Shown here piece after piece: positions 11,277-19,183 of a stretch of DNA of 64,000 bases. The stretch is from Nitrospira sp. (GTDB lineage Bacteria; Nitrospirota; Nitrospiria; Nitrospirales; Nitrospiraceae), in the NCBI GenBank assembly GCA_018242765.1, contig JAFEBH010000007.1, forward strand, positions 35,850-99,849, written 5' to 3'. The notes under the pieces are model-generated. The model saw only the letters and a list, made by a program, of their open reading frames with translations. It was not told the origin of the DNA and did no database searches. A program made the position numbers and the translations under genes. How positions within the stretch are numbered: position 1 is the stretch's first letter; each line of letters begins with the position of its first letter.

Positions 11277-11537
11277 TCAGGCCGGCATCCGGACGATAAA
11301 CCCGCCTTTTTCTTTCGCTTGTTGTTGCTGCTCTGCCGAGAACATGAACAGCGGTTCGCTGTGACAGAACTGGCATTCCTTGGTCGTGATCGTCGCATCG
11401 GGTTCCCCGATGCCGACAAGGTATTCCTTCGCGAGTTTGAGTGCGGTGGCTTCATCCGTCGTCATGACATCGAAGTGGATGCGACCGCTCTTGCCGTGAA
11501 CCCAGGTATCGTAAACGTGAATCGTATCCGAAGACAT
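11277..11537 (-). CDS. DUF2024 family protein
   Basis: 86 aa from the ATG at 11537, which has AAAGGAG seven bases upstream; a TTG two codons earlier is less likely. The sequence shows the DUF2024 pattern: I-H-V-Y-D-T-x-V near the N-terminus, H-F-D-V in strand 2, and a C-terminal E-C-x-F-C-H-S-E motif with two Cys and a His that could bind metal. The biochemical function is unknown. It is downstream of uppP on the same strand with a 12-nt gap, so likely co-transcribed. Confidence 0.85.
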   Translation of the reverse strand: MSSDTIHVYDTWVHGKSGRIHFDVMTTDEATALKLAKEYLVGIGEPDATITTKECQFCHSEPLFMFSAEQQQQAKEKGGFIVRMPA

Positions 11538-11549
11538 GCCCAACTCCTT

Positions 11550-12425
11550 TCAGCGGACAACCAACATGACCACAATCCCGAGAATAATACGATAGTAGGC
11601 AAAGACGCGCAAGGTATGCCGCTGGACATAGGTCAAAAACACGGCGATGACCGCCCATGCGACCAAGAAGGAGACCACCATGCCGAGCCCAAGAGCCAGA
11701 AAGTCTTGATCGGTGAACGCTCCGCGTGCCTTCCACGTCTCATACAGCGTGGCGGCGATGATCGTCGGGAGCGCGAGAAAAAATGAATACTCTGTCGCCA
11801 CCTTACGATCCAGTCCCGCAAGCAACCCACCGATGATCGTGGAACCGGAGCGCGACATGCCGGGAATCAGGGAGGCGCATTGTGCCAGCCCAATCCAGAA
11901 GGCATCCCGTGGTGAGACCTGGTCGAGGCTCTTGGTGGCAGCGGTGCGCGTACGTGCCTCCACAAGGAGGATGATGATGCCACCCAAGATCGATGTGGAC
12001 GCCACCGTCAGGGGAGTAAAGAGATAGGATTTGATCCATCCATGAGCCAACAGGCCAAGAATGGCGGCGGGTAAGAACGCAATCCCTAGCCCGAGGATGA
12101 ACCATAGATTAGGATGGTGTTGTATGGAGACCGTGAGACGGCTCGACCACGTCATGGAAGGCGAGTTGCTGAGAGACGACCAGAGCGTCTGACGTTCCCG
12201 CCAGGCCCCGGACAGCAGTCGACCGATCTTTTCCCGCTCAAAGACGATGACCGCGAGGATAGCGCCCAATTGGATGGAGATTTCAGCGTTGGCAGCCACA
12301 TCGCCGGTGAATCCCAATGCGTGGCCGACCAAAATCAGATGACCGGTGGACGAGACTGGTAAGAATTCCGTCAGTCCTTCGACGACTCCAAGAATCACGG
12401 CGAGAACCGGGCCCCATTCGTTCAT
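11550..12425 (-). CDS. uppP: undecaprenyl-diphosphatase UppP (BacA)
   Basis: Integral membrane phosphatase that recycles undecaprenyl diphosphate, the lipid carrier for peptidoglycan. 291 aa with about eight hydrophobic segments. The two catalytic signatures are E-G-L-T-E-F-L-P-V-S-S-T-G-H near residue 15 and G-M-S-R-S-G-S-T in the second half. Gene length is normal. The start at 12425 precedes the conserved first helix by only a few residues. Overexpression in other bacteria gives bacitracin resistance. Confidence 0.96.
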   Translation of the reverse strand: MNEWGPVLAVILGVVEGLTEFLPVSSTGHLILVGHALGFTGDVAANAEISIQLGAILAVIVFEREKIGRLLSGAWRERQTLWSSLSNSPSMTWSSRLTVSIQHHPNLWFILGLGIAFLPAAILGLLAHGWIKSYLFTPLTVASTSILGGIIILLVEARTRTAATKSLDQVSPRDAFWIGLAQCASLIPGMSRSGSTIIGGLLAGLDRKVATEYSFFLALPTIIAATLYETWKARGAFTDQDFLALGLGMVVSFLVAWAVIAVFLTYVQRHTLRVFAYYRIILGIVVMLVVR

Positions 12426-12591
12426 GCGTACACCACCTAGGATTGAAGGACATAGAGGTGTGACCCTCCCTGGCTGGCTTTGATAAGATGTGAGGGATCA
12501 TCACAGAGCCGTGGTGATCCGTCAAGCGCTAGATGGAGGATGATGTGTGGCGTGCCCAAAGGGGGGAAGCGTTCGTGCAATAGTAAATATA

Positions 12592-12620
12592 TTGACAATG
12601 CCTGGATGTTGGCATACACA
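12592..12620 (+). promoter_or_regulatory. candidate sigma70 promoter for the coiled-coil lipoprotein
   Basis: A perfect TTGACA at 12592-12597 is followed after 17 bp by TACACA at 12615-12620, a weak -10 box. The lipoprotein ATG lies about 60 nt downstream. Confidence 0.4.
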
Positions 12621-12681
12621 CAATGCATGGTACGGGTTCAATACAAAGACACGTGGTGGGATTTGATGGAGGGAGGATCGC

Positions 12682-13362
12682 ATGAGACGTGAGTGGACGG
12701 TGGTAGTGCTGGTCGGAGCAGTATTGGCCACGGGATGCGTATCCAACAAGAAGTACCAAGCGGCGTTAACCGAAGCGGATAATGCCAAAATGGAGCTGGA
12801 GAAGGCGCGGCAACAGAAAAGCGCCATGGAGCAACAGGTCCGAACGCTCAAAGAGCTGAACGTGAAGTTCGGCAATGAGGCGCAGACCGTTCGTGATGAA
12901 CTCCAACGCATTGAACATGGGCGCGACGCGGAACGAGGGGCGATCGAAGGCCGCACGAAAGAACTTGAAGAGAAAGTGAAAGCACTCACGGCGCAGAACA
13001 GGAACGTGAAACAGGAGTATCAGGATGTCAAGCGTAATAATGATACGCTGAAGTCGTTGGTAGCGCGGTATCAGAAAGAGCTGAAAGATCGCTCCCATGC
13101 TGGCCAGGCGGCGGCTGCCACAGTGACCCCCAATCAGCTTGCTTCCGGAACTACTCAGGCAACTCCGGCAGCGTCGGCGGCGATGAATATCAATAAAGTG
13201 TCAGCGAACGACATGGTGCTCTTCCTTGGTCTGAAACAGGATGAGGCCGAGCGCATCGTGAGCAATCGCCCCTATCGTGTGAAGGGCGAGTTGGTCGCAA
13301 AGAATGTCGTGCCCAAAGAAACCTTCGATCTGATCAAAGATCGAATCTCAGTCACGCCGTAG
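12682..13362 (+). CDS. lipoprotein with coiled coil and C-terminal ComEA-like helix-hairpin-helix
   Basis: A short basic start, a hydrophobic stretch and lipobox L-A-T-G-C give lipidation at Cys19. Residues of about 20-135 are charged heptads (Glu/Lys/Gln rich) predicted to be a long coiled coil. An Ala/Thr/Pro linker follows. The last 60 residues begin N-I-N-K-V-S-A-N-D and contain L-G-L-K-x-D-E-A-E-R-I-V-x-x-R-P-Y, which resembles the ComEA-type helix-hairpin-helix used for DNA or protein binding. The ribosome site GGAGGGAGG is strong. Function is unknown; an envelope structural or DNA-tethering role is inference only. Confidence 0.75.
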   Translation: MRREWTVVVLVGAVLATGCVSNKKYQAALTEADNAKMELEKARQQKSAMEQQVRTLKELNVKFGNEAQTVRDELQRIEHGRDAERGAIEGRTKELEEKVKALTAQNRNVKQEYQDVKRNNDTLKSLVARYQKELKDRSHAGQAAAATVTPNQLASGTTQATPAASAAMNINKVSANDMVLFLGLKQDEAERIVSNRPYRVKGELVAKNVVPKETFDLIKDRISVTP

Positions 13363-13395
13363 ATCAGACCTCGATCAGTTTCCCGTAATACCACA

Positions 13396-13433
13396 GGCCG
13401 TTCTCTGTAAGAGGAGAACGGCCCGTTTTGTTT
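13396..13433 (+). terminator. intrinsic terminator after the coiled-coil lipoprotein
   Basis: GGCCGTTCTC (13396-13405) pairs perfectly with GAGAACGGCC (13414-13423), followed by the T-rich GTTTTGTTT. Confidence 0.9.
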
Positions 13434-13781
13434 GCGACTCACCATCCCGATCGTCCTCACGGGTTTGCACGACCGACGCGAACGGGTCGTTTCTGTTCGT
13501 AAGCTCAGCCCGTCGTGCCCTGTTCGTCTTGGTTCGTGAGGTTCCTCGTGCGGGGGAAAGTCGGTATTGCGTGACCCAGAGATGACACATGATAGAACGG
13601 TCGAATTGGACGCGTTATTCCAAACGGCTGAGCCCCCAGCTGTAGCTGATTGTCTATCGGCTCACGGAGATTACGGACCATTGAGAGATGTATTGCGCGA
13701 CCGTCAGTCGCCGGTTCAAGCGGGCGGAGCAGGCGACTGTATGAGTACAAAGCCTAATACTAATTATGCTTCTCTTACGCC
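13434..13781. other. gene-free interval upstream of the Rrf2 gene
   Basis: No ORF here has a ribosome site or recognisable family. The stretch holds several GTTCGT repeats near 13490-13550 but no clear structure. Confidence 0.4.
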
Positions 13782-13810
13782 TTGATCTGGTCCACACGGA
13801 TCTGTATAAC
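13782..13810 (+). promoter_or_regulatory. promoter of the Rrf2 gene
   Basis: TTGATC (13782-13787) and TATAAC (13805-13810) are spaced by exactly 17 bp. The predicted transcript starts about 18 nt before the ATG and carries no Shine-Dalgarno sequence. Confidence 0.65.
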
Positions 13811-13835
13811 TAAGATAGATTTTGTCTTAGTTATA
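13805..13835 (+). promoter_or_regulatory. 31-bp palindrome, probable autoregulatory operator of the Rrf2 gene
   Basis: TATAACTAAGA and TCTTAGTTATA are perfect 11-bp inverted arms around a 9-bp spacer. The palindrome covers the -10 box, the expected transcription start and the first base of the ATG. A regulator bound here would block its own promoter. Rrf2 family dimers bind palindromes of about this length. Confidence 0.65.
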
Positions 13836-14368
13836 TGGCGCTTTACGCTTCCAGGGTTGAATATGGGCTGCATTGCCTTCTTTATCTCGTCGGCCCTTCA
13901 GGCACGATAAAAGCAAACGTGGCGGACCTGGCGAAGTTGCAAGGCATCTCGCCAACTTTTGTCGCCAAATTGTTCACTAAAATGAAAAAGGGCGGCTTGG
14001 TCACCGCGAGCGAAGGAGCAGGCGGCGGGTACATACTGGCCCGTCCACCAGCAGAGATCACAGTCTGGGATGCGGTCGTGGCCTTGGAGGGTAGCAAGGC
14101 GCTTTTTAAATGTACGGAAGTTCGCCTGAACTGCGCCTTGTTCGGTGCGTCACCTCCTGCGTGGGCAAAGAAGGGTGTCTGTAGCATTCATGCAGTGATG
14201 CAAGAGGCAGAACGCCGGATGCAACAAACGCTTGATGCGTATACGCTTGCGGACTTGGCCCAACAAGTCGAGCGAAAGGCGCCGAAGGAGTTTCTGAACG
14301 AGGTCAATACCTGGTTCGAACGGCCCAAGATCCGCCCTGGTGAACATCTCCACCGTAAGAAGAGGTGA
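13835..14368 (+). CDS. Rrf2 family transcriptional regulator
   Basis: 177 aa. The N-terminal winged helix-turn-helix begins with the family-typical M-x-L-x-x-x-x-E-Y-G-L-H-x-L-L-Y-L pattern, with G-G-G-Y-x-L-A-R-P in the wing. Three cysteines at 93, 100 and 116 resemble the Fe-S ligands of IscR, NsrR and RsrR, although the last spacing is longer. It may sense NO, redox state or Fe-S status. The C-terminus is about 30 residues longer than usual and basic. A cupin and an NmrA-like oxidoreductase gene follow on the same strand. An operator-like palindrome overlaps its start. Confidence 0.88.
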   Translation: MALYASRVEYGLHCLLYLVGPSGTIKANVADLAKLQGISPTFVAKLFTKMKKGGLVTASEGAGGGYILARPPAEITVWDAVVALEGSKALFKCTEVRLNCALFGASPPAWAKKGVCSIHAVMQEAERRMQQTLDAYTLADLAQQVERKAPKEFLNEVNTWFERPKIRPGEHLHRKKR

Positions 14369-14482
14369 GATCCAGCTGATCGCGCAGTTGTCAAATCTGA
14401 CGTCTCTTGGATCAGCCCACGTAGGAGCCGTTTTCAAGAGACAGATACATAATCTTGACGTACGCATAGAAAGGACTCAACG

Positions 14483-14872
14483 ATGAAGAACCTGCTGTTG
14501 ACCTGCTGTTTTGTGAGCCTCATGTCCAGCCCACTTTGGGCACAGCAAGCTGAAGTCACGCCGCTACTCTCGAAAGATCTTGCCGATATACCCGGCAAGG
14601 AAGGACTGATGATCACAGTCAATTTTCCTCCTGGTTCAACCGACTCAGTGCACCGACACAATGCGCATGCATTCATCTATGTGCTGGAAGGCTCCATCAT
14701 CATGCAGGTAGAGGGTGGTAAACCTGTCACCTTGACGGCAGGACAAACCTTCTACGAAGGACCGAACGATGTGCATACGGTTGGCAAAAATGCAAGCAAT
14801 ACTAAGCCGGCAAAGTTTCTAGTGATCTTCCTCAAGGACAAGCAGGCACCAGTCCTGGTGCCGGTCAAGTAG
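14483..14872 (+). CDS. secreted cupin-domain protein
   Basis: 129 aa. Residues 1-20 form a signal peptide ending L-W-A, so the mature protein is periplasmic. The rest is a single small beta-barrel: P-P-G-S-T-x-S-V-H-R-H-N-A-H-A-F-I-Y-V-L-E-G gives the cupin motif 1 with two His, and F-Y-E-G-P-N-D-V-H-T-V supplies the second motif with its His. Such proteins bind one metal ion; substrate unknown. The AAGGA ribosome site is good. The gene lies 114 nt after the Rrf2 regulator and could be its target. Confidence 0.85.
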   Translation: MKNLLLTCCFVSLMSSPLWAQQAEVTPLLSKDLADIPGKEGLMITVNFPPGSTDSVHRHNAHAFIYVLEGSIIMQVEGGKPVTLTAGQTFYEGPNDVHTVGKNASNTKPAKFLVIFLKDKQAPVLVPVK

Positions 14873-14964
14873 TTGGCTGCTAGGGAGAATGTTTTTGTCA
14901 CGCGAGGGGGAGTGCCAGTTGGAAAACCTCGTCTTTCAGTCGCGAGCGCAAGGACAAAGCCCAT

Positions 14965-15744
14965 ATGAAGATTGTAGTCATTGGCGGCAGCGGGCAGATC
15001 GGCGCGCGGCTGGTCAGACAGCTTAATCAACGGGGACATCAAGGCATACCAGCATCACCCACATCGGGTATCGACACGCTCACGGGCGCTGGGCTGGCAG
15101 CAGTGTTGGAGGACGCTCAGGTCGTTATTGACGTTACGAATCCGACGTCCTTCGAATCCGGCACGGTGATGCATTTTTTTGACACATCGACACGAAATCT
15201 CCTGTCTGCTGAAGCAGAGGCAAAGGTGGAGCACCACGTTGTGCTGTCGGTCGTCGGGGCAGATCGTATGGCGGACGTCGGCTATATGCGCGCGAAAGTG
15301 GCTCAAGAGCAATTGGTCCAGCGGGGACAGATACCCTATACAATAGTTCGAGCTACACAATTTTTTGAATTCATCAGGACGATCACCGACTTAGGTACTA
15401 AAGGCGCGACGGTTCGACTCCCTCCGGCGCTGATGCAGCCGATTGCTGCGGATGACGTCGTCGCTTTTCTGGTGGAAGTGACCGAACGCGCGCCGAGCAA
15501 CAGTACGATCGATCTGGCAGGACCTGATCGAGTCCGTATGGACGAAATCGCACGCCGTCTTTTGAATGTCAGCCAAGACCCTCGCGAGGTCCTGTCCGAT
15601 CATCAGGCGCTCTATTTCGGCGGGAGGCTAGACGACCGATCGTTGGTGCCTGCCGGTCGCCATTGCGTCGGCATGACTCATTTCCAAGACTGGCTCAGAA
15701 TCCAACCACCGCCACTTCTTTATGCCCAACCAAACAGGGAATAG
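14965..15744 (+). CDS. NmrA-like NAD(P)-binding protein (atypical SDR)
   Basis: 259 aa. The N-terminal Rossmann motif G-G-S-G-Q-I-G occurs at residues 7-13, followed by an acidic strand end. Later come V-V-L-S-V-V-G-A-D and Y-M-R-A-K-V-A-Q-E, as in NmrA/TMR-type atypical short-chain dehydrogenases, and T-I-V-R-A-T-Q-F-F-E-F in the substrate region. Such proteins bind NAD(P)H as redox sensors or act as reductases. Together with the upstream cupin and Rrf2 genes this looks like a small redox-responsive cassette (inference from order only). Confidence 0.82.
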   Translation: MKIVVIGGSGQIGARLVRQLNQRGHQGIPASPTSGIDTLTGAGLAAVLEDAQVVIDVTNPTSFESGTVMHFFDTSTRNLLSAEAEAKVEHHVVLSVVGADRMADVGYMRAKVAQEQLVQRGQIPYTIVRATQFFEFIRTITDLGTKGATVRLPPALMQPIAADDVVAFLVEVTERAPSNSTIDLAGPDRVRMDEIARRLLNVSQDPREVLSDHQALYFGGRLDDRSLVPAGRHCVGMTHFQDWLRIQPPPLLYAQPNRE

Positions 15745-15938
15745 AAAGAAATACGGATCCGATTGAGGTGCGAAGATTAAAAAAGAGGTCGGATAGAAAG
15801 GGGGATAGGCTACTTTTATGTGGGGAAGCCCATGGACGACTCCGCGCTCTGCTGGTGGATTCTCGTCAGAGCCGGGTAGAGCGGAGAACGTCTCGTTCAT
15901 TTTGTAATCCACCATCTCCTCGGGTTGCTCAACCTTCC

Positions 15939-17345
15939 TCATGGCTGTGAGGGAGAAATTTGTACAACGATCTCTGACAGGGAAGGGTCTTGGTTGACGA
16001 TGTAGTGGATCGGTGACGGGAAACCGGAGGTTTCGTCGGTCATCACCGATTCACGTAGGTAATGTCGAGTGGAATCATCGAGCAGCGTGCTATCGAAGGT
16101 CGCCGAAGGGACCCTGTCCGTACGAGAGAATCGAATGACGAGCATGTCAGGCGTCGACGGGACGGAAATGGTCAGGGGGGTATGGGCCGTGAGTTTGGAG
16201 GAGGGCTGTTCGGCCTCTGAGATTGGGAACAGGAGTTGGGGATTTGAGGAGCCATCGTGCTTCCATAGTTGCAGATAGCCATCTTGATTGGACTCAATGG
16301 TGAGCTTCAGGGATACGACCTGGGGCGCCGTCTCTATGGCACTGTCCTGGTAGCGTTCGGACTGTTCTTTGTGGCTGACACTATACCGAATACCCGCTGG
16401 TTGATGGGGGGCAGGGCGCTTGCTCTTGGTCATCGCCAATGATTGGGGTGTGAGTTCTGACTGATCTAGAGACTGAGCAGATTCGCTCCCAGCCTTCTCA
16501 CGTCGTCGAGTATCTCCTGCCATCGACCTATCTTGGCCCTGCGGTCCTGCTCCATAGAAGAGGGAACGAGCACTCAGCGTTGAGCTGGTTTGGCCGGACG
16601 TTGCTGCTGCCGGAATCTTTGTCGGTGCAGGTAGAGAAGCAGCAGTGGGGGGCGTGCTCGCAGGTTGTTGATCAGTCGAGGCTGAAGTTTGTTCTTCCGG
16701 CCCGGCGAGCTTATCCGACGTTGATTCGTCCGGTCTTTGCAGCTCAGACGCCTCATGCTGTTGGAGGGGACTCTTGCTCGATGAAACTCCAGCACGTCGT
16801 TCCTCTAGTTTACCTAGTGCGGAGGACTTTTGTTTCGCCGTCTTATTGTAGGGCGCTTCTTTTCTGATCGAAGCTGCTTGTTCCACGTTGTCTTGTGCGT
16901 TCAGTTGAGGCTTATTGATCGTCGGTGCCGTGGGTTGGGTAGTGGAAGGTACGGAAGCGGGAGGAGCCGCAGTCATCACCTCTTCAGTGGCGAGGGATCG
17001 GCCGGCTTCTTTCACACTGTCCTCGTAGATTCTTGTGCCAAGGATAACCGCAAAGACGACTGTGGCGAGGCCCCCGGCCCAAGCAAGTACGGCTGGCCGA
17101 CGGAACCAATCGGACCATGATGCAGTCTCAACGGCGCTTGTTGTCTGAGTCGCTTGTAAGGCCTGCAACAGTCTCCGGCGCACCACAGGATCAGTGAGTA
17201 ATTCTTTCAGTGATTGCTCATCAGCAAGTGCAGTGAACAATTGTTGATCAGTGAGCGCTGTCCTGTAGAGCTGTTGTTTCTCCTCAGCTGTCAGCGTATC
17301 CGCCGCAAATCCTCCGAGAAGTTTTTCTAGATCGTGTTCCGACAT
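15939..17345 (-). CDS. membrane-spanning partner of the ECF sigma factor, DUF4384-like C-terminus
   Basis: The start is placed at the ATG at 17345 because it begins the acidic M-S-E-H-D-L-E-K-L-L-G-G-F segment. A longer frame overlaps the sigma gene. About 468 aa: an N-terminal cytoplasmic domain of about 110 residues lacking a Zn-finger HxxxCxxC motif, one transmembrane helix (W-x-x-x-L-A-W-A-G-G-L-A-T-V-V-F), a long Pro/Ser/Thr/Gln-rich extracytoplasmic linker, and a C-terminal beta-rich domain with G-Y-L-Q-L-W and L-L-F-P-I-S motifs of DUF4384. Its position after the sigma gene suggests an anti-sigma factor; this is inference. Confidence 0.65.
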   Translation of the reverse strand: MSEHDLEKLLGGFAADTLTAEEKQQLYRTALTDQQLFTALADEQSLKELLTDPVVRRRLLQALQATQTTSAVETASWSDWFRRPAVLAWAGGLATVVFAVILGTRIYEDSVKEAGRSLATEEVMTAAPPASVPSTTQPTAPTINKPQLNAQDNVEQAASIRKEAPYNKTAKQKSSALGKLEERRAGVSSSKSPLQQHEASELQRPDESTSDKLAGPEEQTSASTDQQPASTPPTAASLPAPTKIPAAATSGQTSSTLSARSLFYGAGPQGQDRSMAGDTRRREKAGSESAQSLDQSELTPQSLAMTKSKRPAPHQPAGIRYSVSHKEQSERYQDSAIETAPQVVSLKLTIESNQDGYLQLWKHDGSSNPQLLFPISEAEQPSSKLTAHTPLTISVPSTPDMLVIRFSRTDRVPSATFDSTLLDDSTRHYLRESVMTDETSGFPSPIHYIVNQDPSLSEIVVQISPSQP

Positions 17346-17397
17346 TGTTATAGGACCATGAAGTCTGACGAGTTGTTTGCACTCAGCACTACTAGAG

Positions 17398-17895
17398 TCA
17401 TTCCCAACTGCCTCCCATAAGCCCAAGGAGGTGCTTCCTACATCGCAGATCCCAGGTATAAATCGTATTGATGGAGGATTGGCCCATCAATTGCTGAATC
17501 TCTGGAAAACTCTTTCCTTCTAACTTCCATGTGAACAAGTCTCGACAGCGTTCCCCCAATTGTGTGATGGCAGTTAATAGTCGATCAACGCGTTGCTTCT
17601 GATCGAGTTGAACCATAGGATTGTCCCTGGTATCGGCTAGCGGGAAATCCTCGACCGACTCCTGATGATACTCACCTCGCCGCAAGGCCTTGCGATGGGC
17701 ATCCAGCATCTTGTACCGCAACACCTGAAAGGCCAAGGGGACGAGCTCGGTCAATTCAGTCACGTGTGAATACTTGTTGTGCAGGACGGCTAAAACGTCC
17801 TGTGTCAGGTCTTCAGCATGATCCCTCGATAGACGTGATGTCGCAAACGCGAGAATCCTTTCGCGAAGGGCGGTCAGTGTCTGGTCACGGTCCAT
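17398..17895 (-). CDS. ECF-type RNA polymerase sigma factor
   Basis: 165 aa from the ATG at 17895 (a TTG one codon earlier is possible). Region 2 shows H-A-E-D-L-T-Q-D-V-L-A-V-L, the core-binding helix of ECF sigma factors, and then F-Q-V-L-R-Y-K-M-L-D. Region 4 has L-x-x-R-C-R-D-L-F, then F-P-E-I-Q-Q-L-M-G and R-C-R-K-H-L, with the helix-turn-helix between. It directs transcription of an unknown stress or envelope regulon. The gene for its likely membrane partner follows after about 50 nt. Confidence 0.88.
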   Translation of the reverse strand: MDRDQTLTALRERILAFATSRLSRDHAEDLTQDVLAVLHNKYSHVTELTELVPLAFQVLRYKMLDAHRKALRRGEYHQESVEDFPLADTRDNPMVQLDQKQRVDRLLTAITQLGERCRDLFTWKLEGKSFPEIQQLMGQSSINTIYTWDLRCRKHLLGLMGGSWE

Positions 17896-18010
17896 CAATG
17901 GTCAGCGATCGAAGCGGTTGTCGAATCAGATGCCAGCCGTGTTTGATAAACCCTGTTTCATTTCCCAACCGGATTAGTGCACATGGCGACCAGTCCAATC
18001 TGGATGCCTC

Positions 18011-18136
18011 GCAGGCTGTTCAGAAAGGCTGTCCAGCAAGACCGCAGCGAGCGAAGAGGCGAATCGTACTCTGTTCCGTACGGTGAGCCTCTGAGAGACG
18101 CGAGAACGCCGCTGGCGGCCTTTGTCAGCAGCCTGC
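18011..18136. repeat. 126-bp palindromic intergenic element, copy 2 (inverted relative to copy 1)
   Basis: The ends GCAGGCTGTTCAGAAAGG and, read in reverse, GCAGGCTGCTGACAAAGG are inverted repeats. CGTAC and GTACG lie in the middle. Its reverse complement aligns without gaps to 7650-7775, including the shared TTCGCTCGCTGCGG core. The right end supplies the stop codon of the amidohydrolase gene. Confidence 0.85.
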
Positions 18137-19093
18137 CAGGTCTCCGATCGATCGGAAGTGGAGATTGAGCCCGGTGCATACCTCAACTTGCCGATCGAAA
18201 CGGTTTTTGGTGTGAATCATACTCCACAATTTGCCAAGGCCTACTCGCCCCCAAGCTGCCATATGGAAAACCGACAAGGGATAGTCTGTTCCAAAGAGGA
18301 GGCGGGATTGCAGTTCGGGATGATGTCTGAGATGCAGCAACATCTTCAGTCGATGGGGCTGGGTGAGGGCTGAAATGTCGGCATAGAAGTTCGGATAACG
18401 CTCGCACAGTTCACGAAATGTTGGAAGAAATTTTTCATACAGCATCAACCCATAGCTGCAGGCGTGGGCCGCAATGACGGTCACCCCTTCGTCCAGTGCC
18501 AAGCGAAGCCGATCAGGATCTCCCAGGGATTGATCTTTGCCGATCAGACTAAATTCATACCCAACGTGGCTCAAGAACGGCAGTCTTCGTTGAGCCAATG
18601 CACGATAGAACGGTCGGTATTTCTCATCCGCCGGGTTGAAGTGCTGGGCGTTCGGTAAGACTTTGATGAGCACCGCACCGGCATCCGCACAGCGATGGAC
18701 TTCGTCTATGGCATCTTCACGCTGGGGATTGATCGAAGGACCGGCGAGAAAGACCTCTGGATAGTCTTTCACGGCCTTGAAGACATAATCGTTACTGACG
18801 AGAAAGTCCGTGTGCCGACGATTGAGGAGGCCGGTCTGATCATAGAATCCATCCATTCCCAGGAGCACGACTTTCCGCACGTATCGTGAGGTACGCAACT
18901 CTGCCAGAAGATGGTCGAGATAGCGCTGATTCGTCTCACGCGGGTGCGCCGGCGAGAGGTCATGTTTCCATAAGAGGAAACGAAATAAGGGGCTTCGCAG
19001 TAAGTTGGGTGAGATGAAACACCCGTTGTCACCGTCCGGCAGGGCAGCCAGATGGACATGGCAGTCGATGAGGGATTTGCCTGTAGGTGCCAT
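18125..19093 (-). CDS. amidohydrolase-family metal-dependent hydrolase
   Basis: 322 aa from the ATG at 19093; a longer frame would add 21 poorly conserved residues. The TIM-barrel amidohydrolase pattern is visible: D-C-H-V-H-L at the start, a central I-K-V-L-P-N-A-Q with the barrel Lys, L-S-H-V-G-Y-E, I-A-A-H-A-C-S, and L-L-F-G-T-D-Y-P near the end (the catalytic Asp). These match the amidohydrolase-2/ACMSD-like group, which hydrolyse or decarboxylate small compounds. Substrate unknown. The last codons and stop lie inside a palindromic repeat, so the C-terminus may have been altered by its insertion. Confidence 0.8.
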   Translation of the reverse strand: MAPTGKSLIDCHVHLAALPDGDNGCFISPNLLRSPLFRFLLWKHDLSPAHPRETNQRYLDHLLAELRTSRYVRKVVLLGMDGFYDQTGLLNRRHTDFLVSNDYVFKAVKDYPEVFLAGPSINPQREDAIDEVHRCADAGAVLIKVLPNAQHFNPADEKYRPFYRALAQRRLPFLSHVGYEFSLIGKDQSLGDPDRLRLALDEGVTVIAAHACSYGLMLYEKFLPTFRELCERYPNFYADISALTQPHRLKMLLHLRHHPELQSRLLFGTDYPLSVFHMAAWGRVGLGKLWSMIHTKNRFDRQVEVCTGLNLHFRSIGDLAGC

Positions 19094-19183
19094 TAGGTGT
19101 TGCGAGTTTCGAAATCCACCAGGATTCCAGTTTTGCGTTCCGCATTTGGAATTCAAACTCGAGACGCGAAACCCGAAACGGGT

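Noticed and set aside
13567..13785. 72-codon frame upstream of the Rrf2 gene
   Set aside because: No ribosome site and no similarity; overlaps the promoter region.
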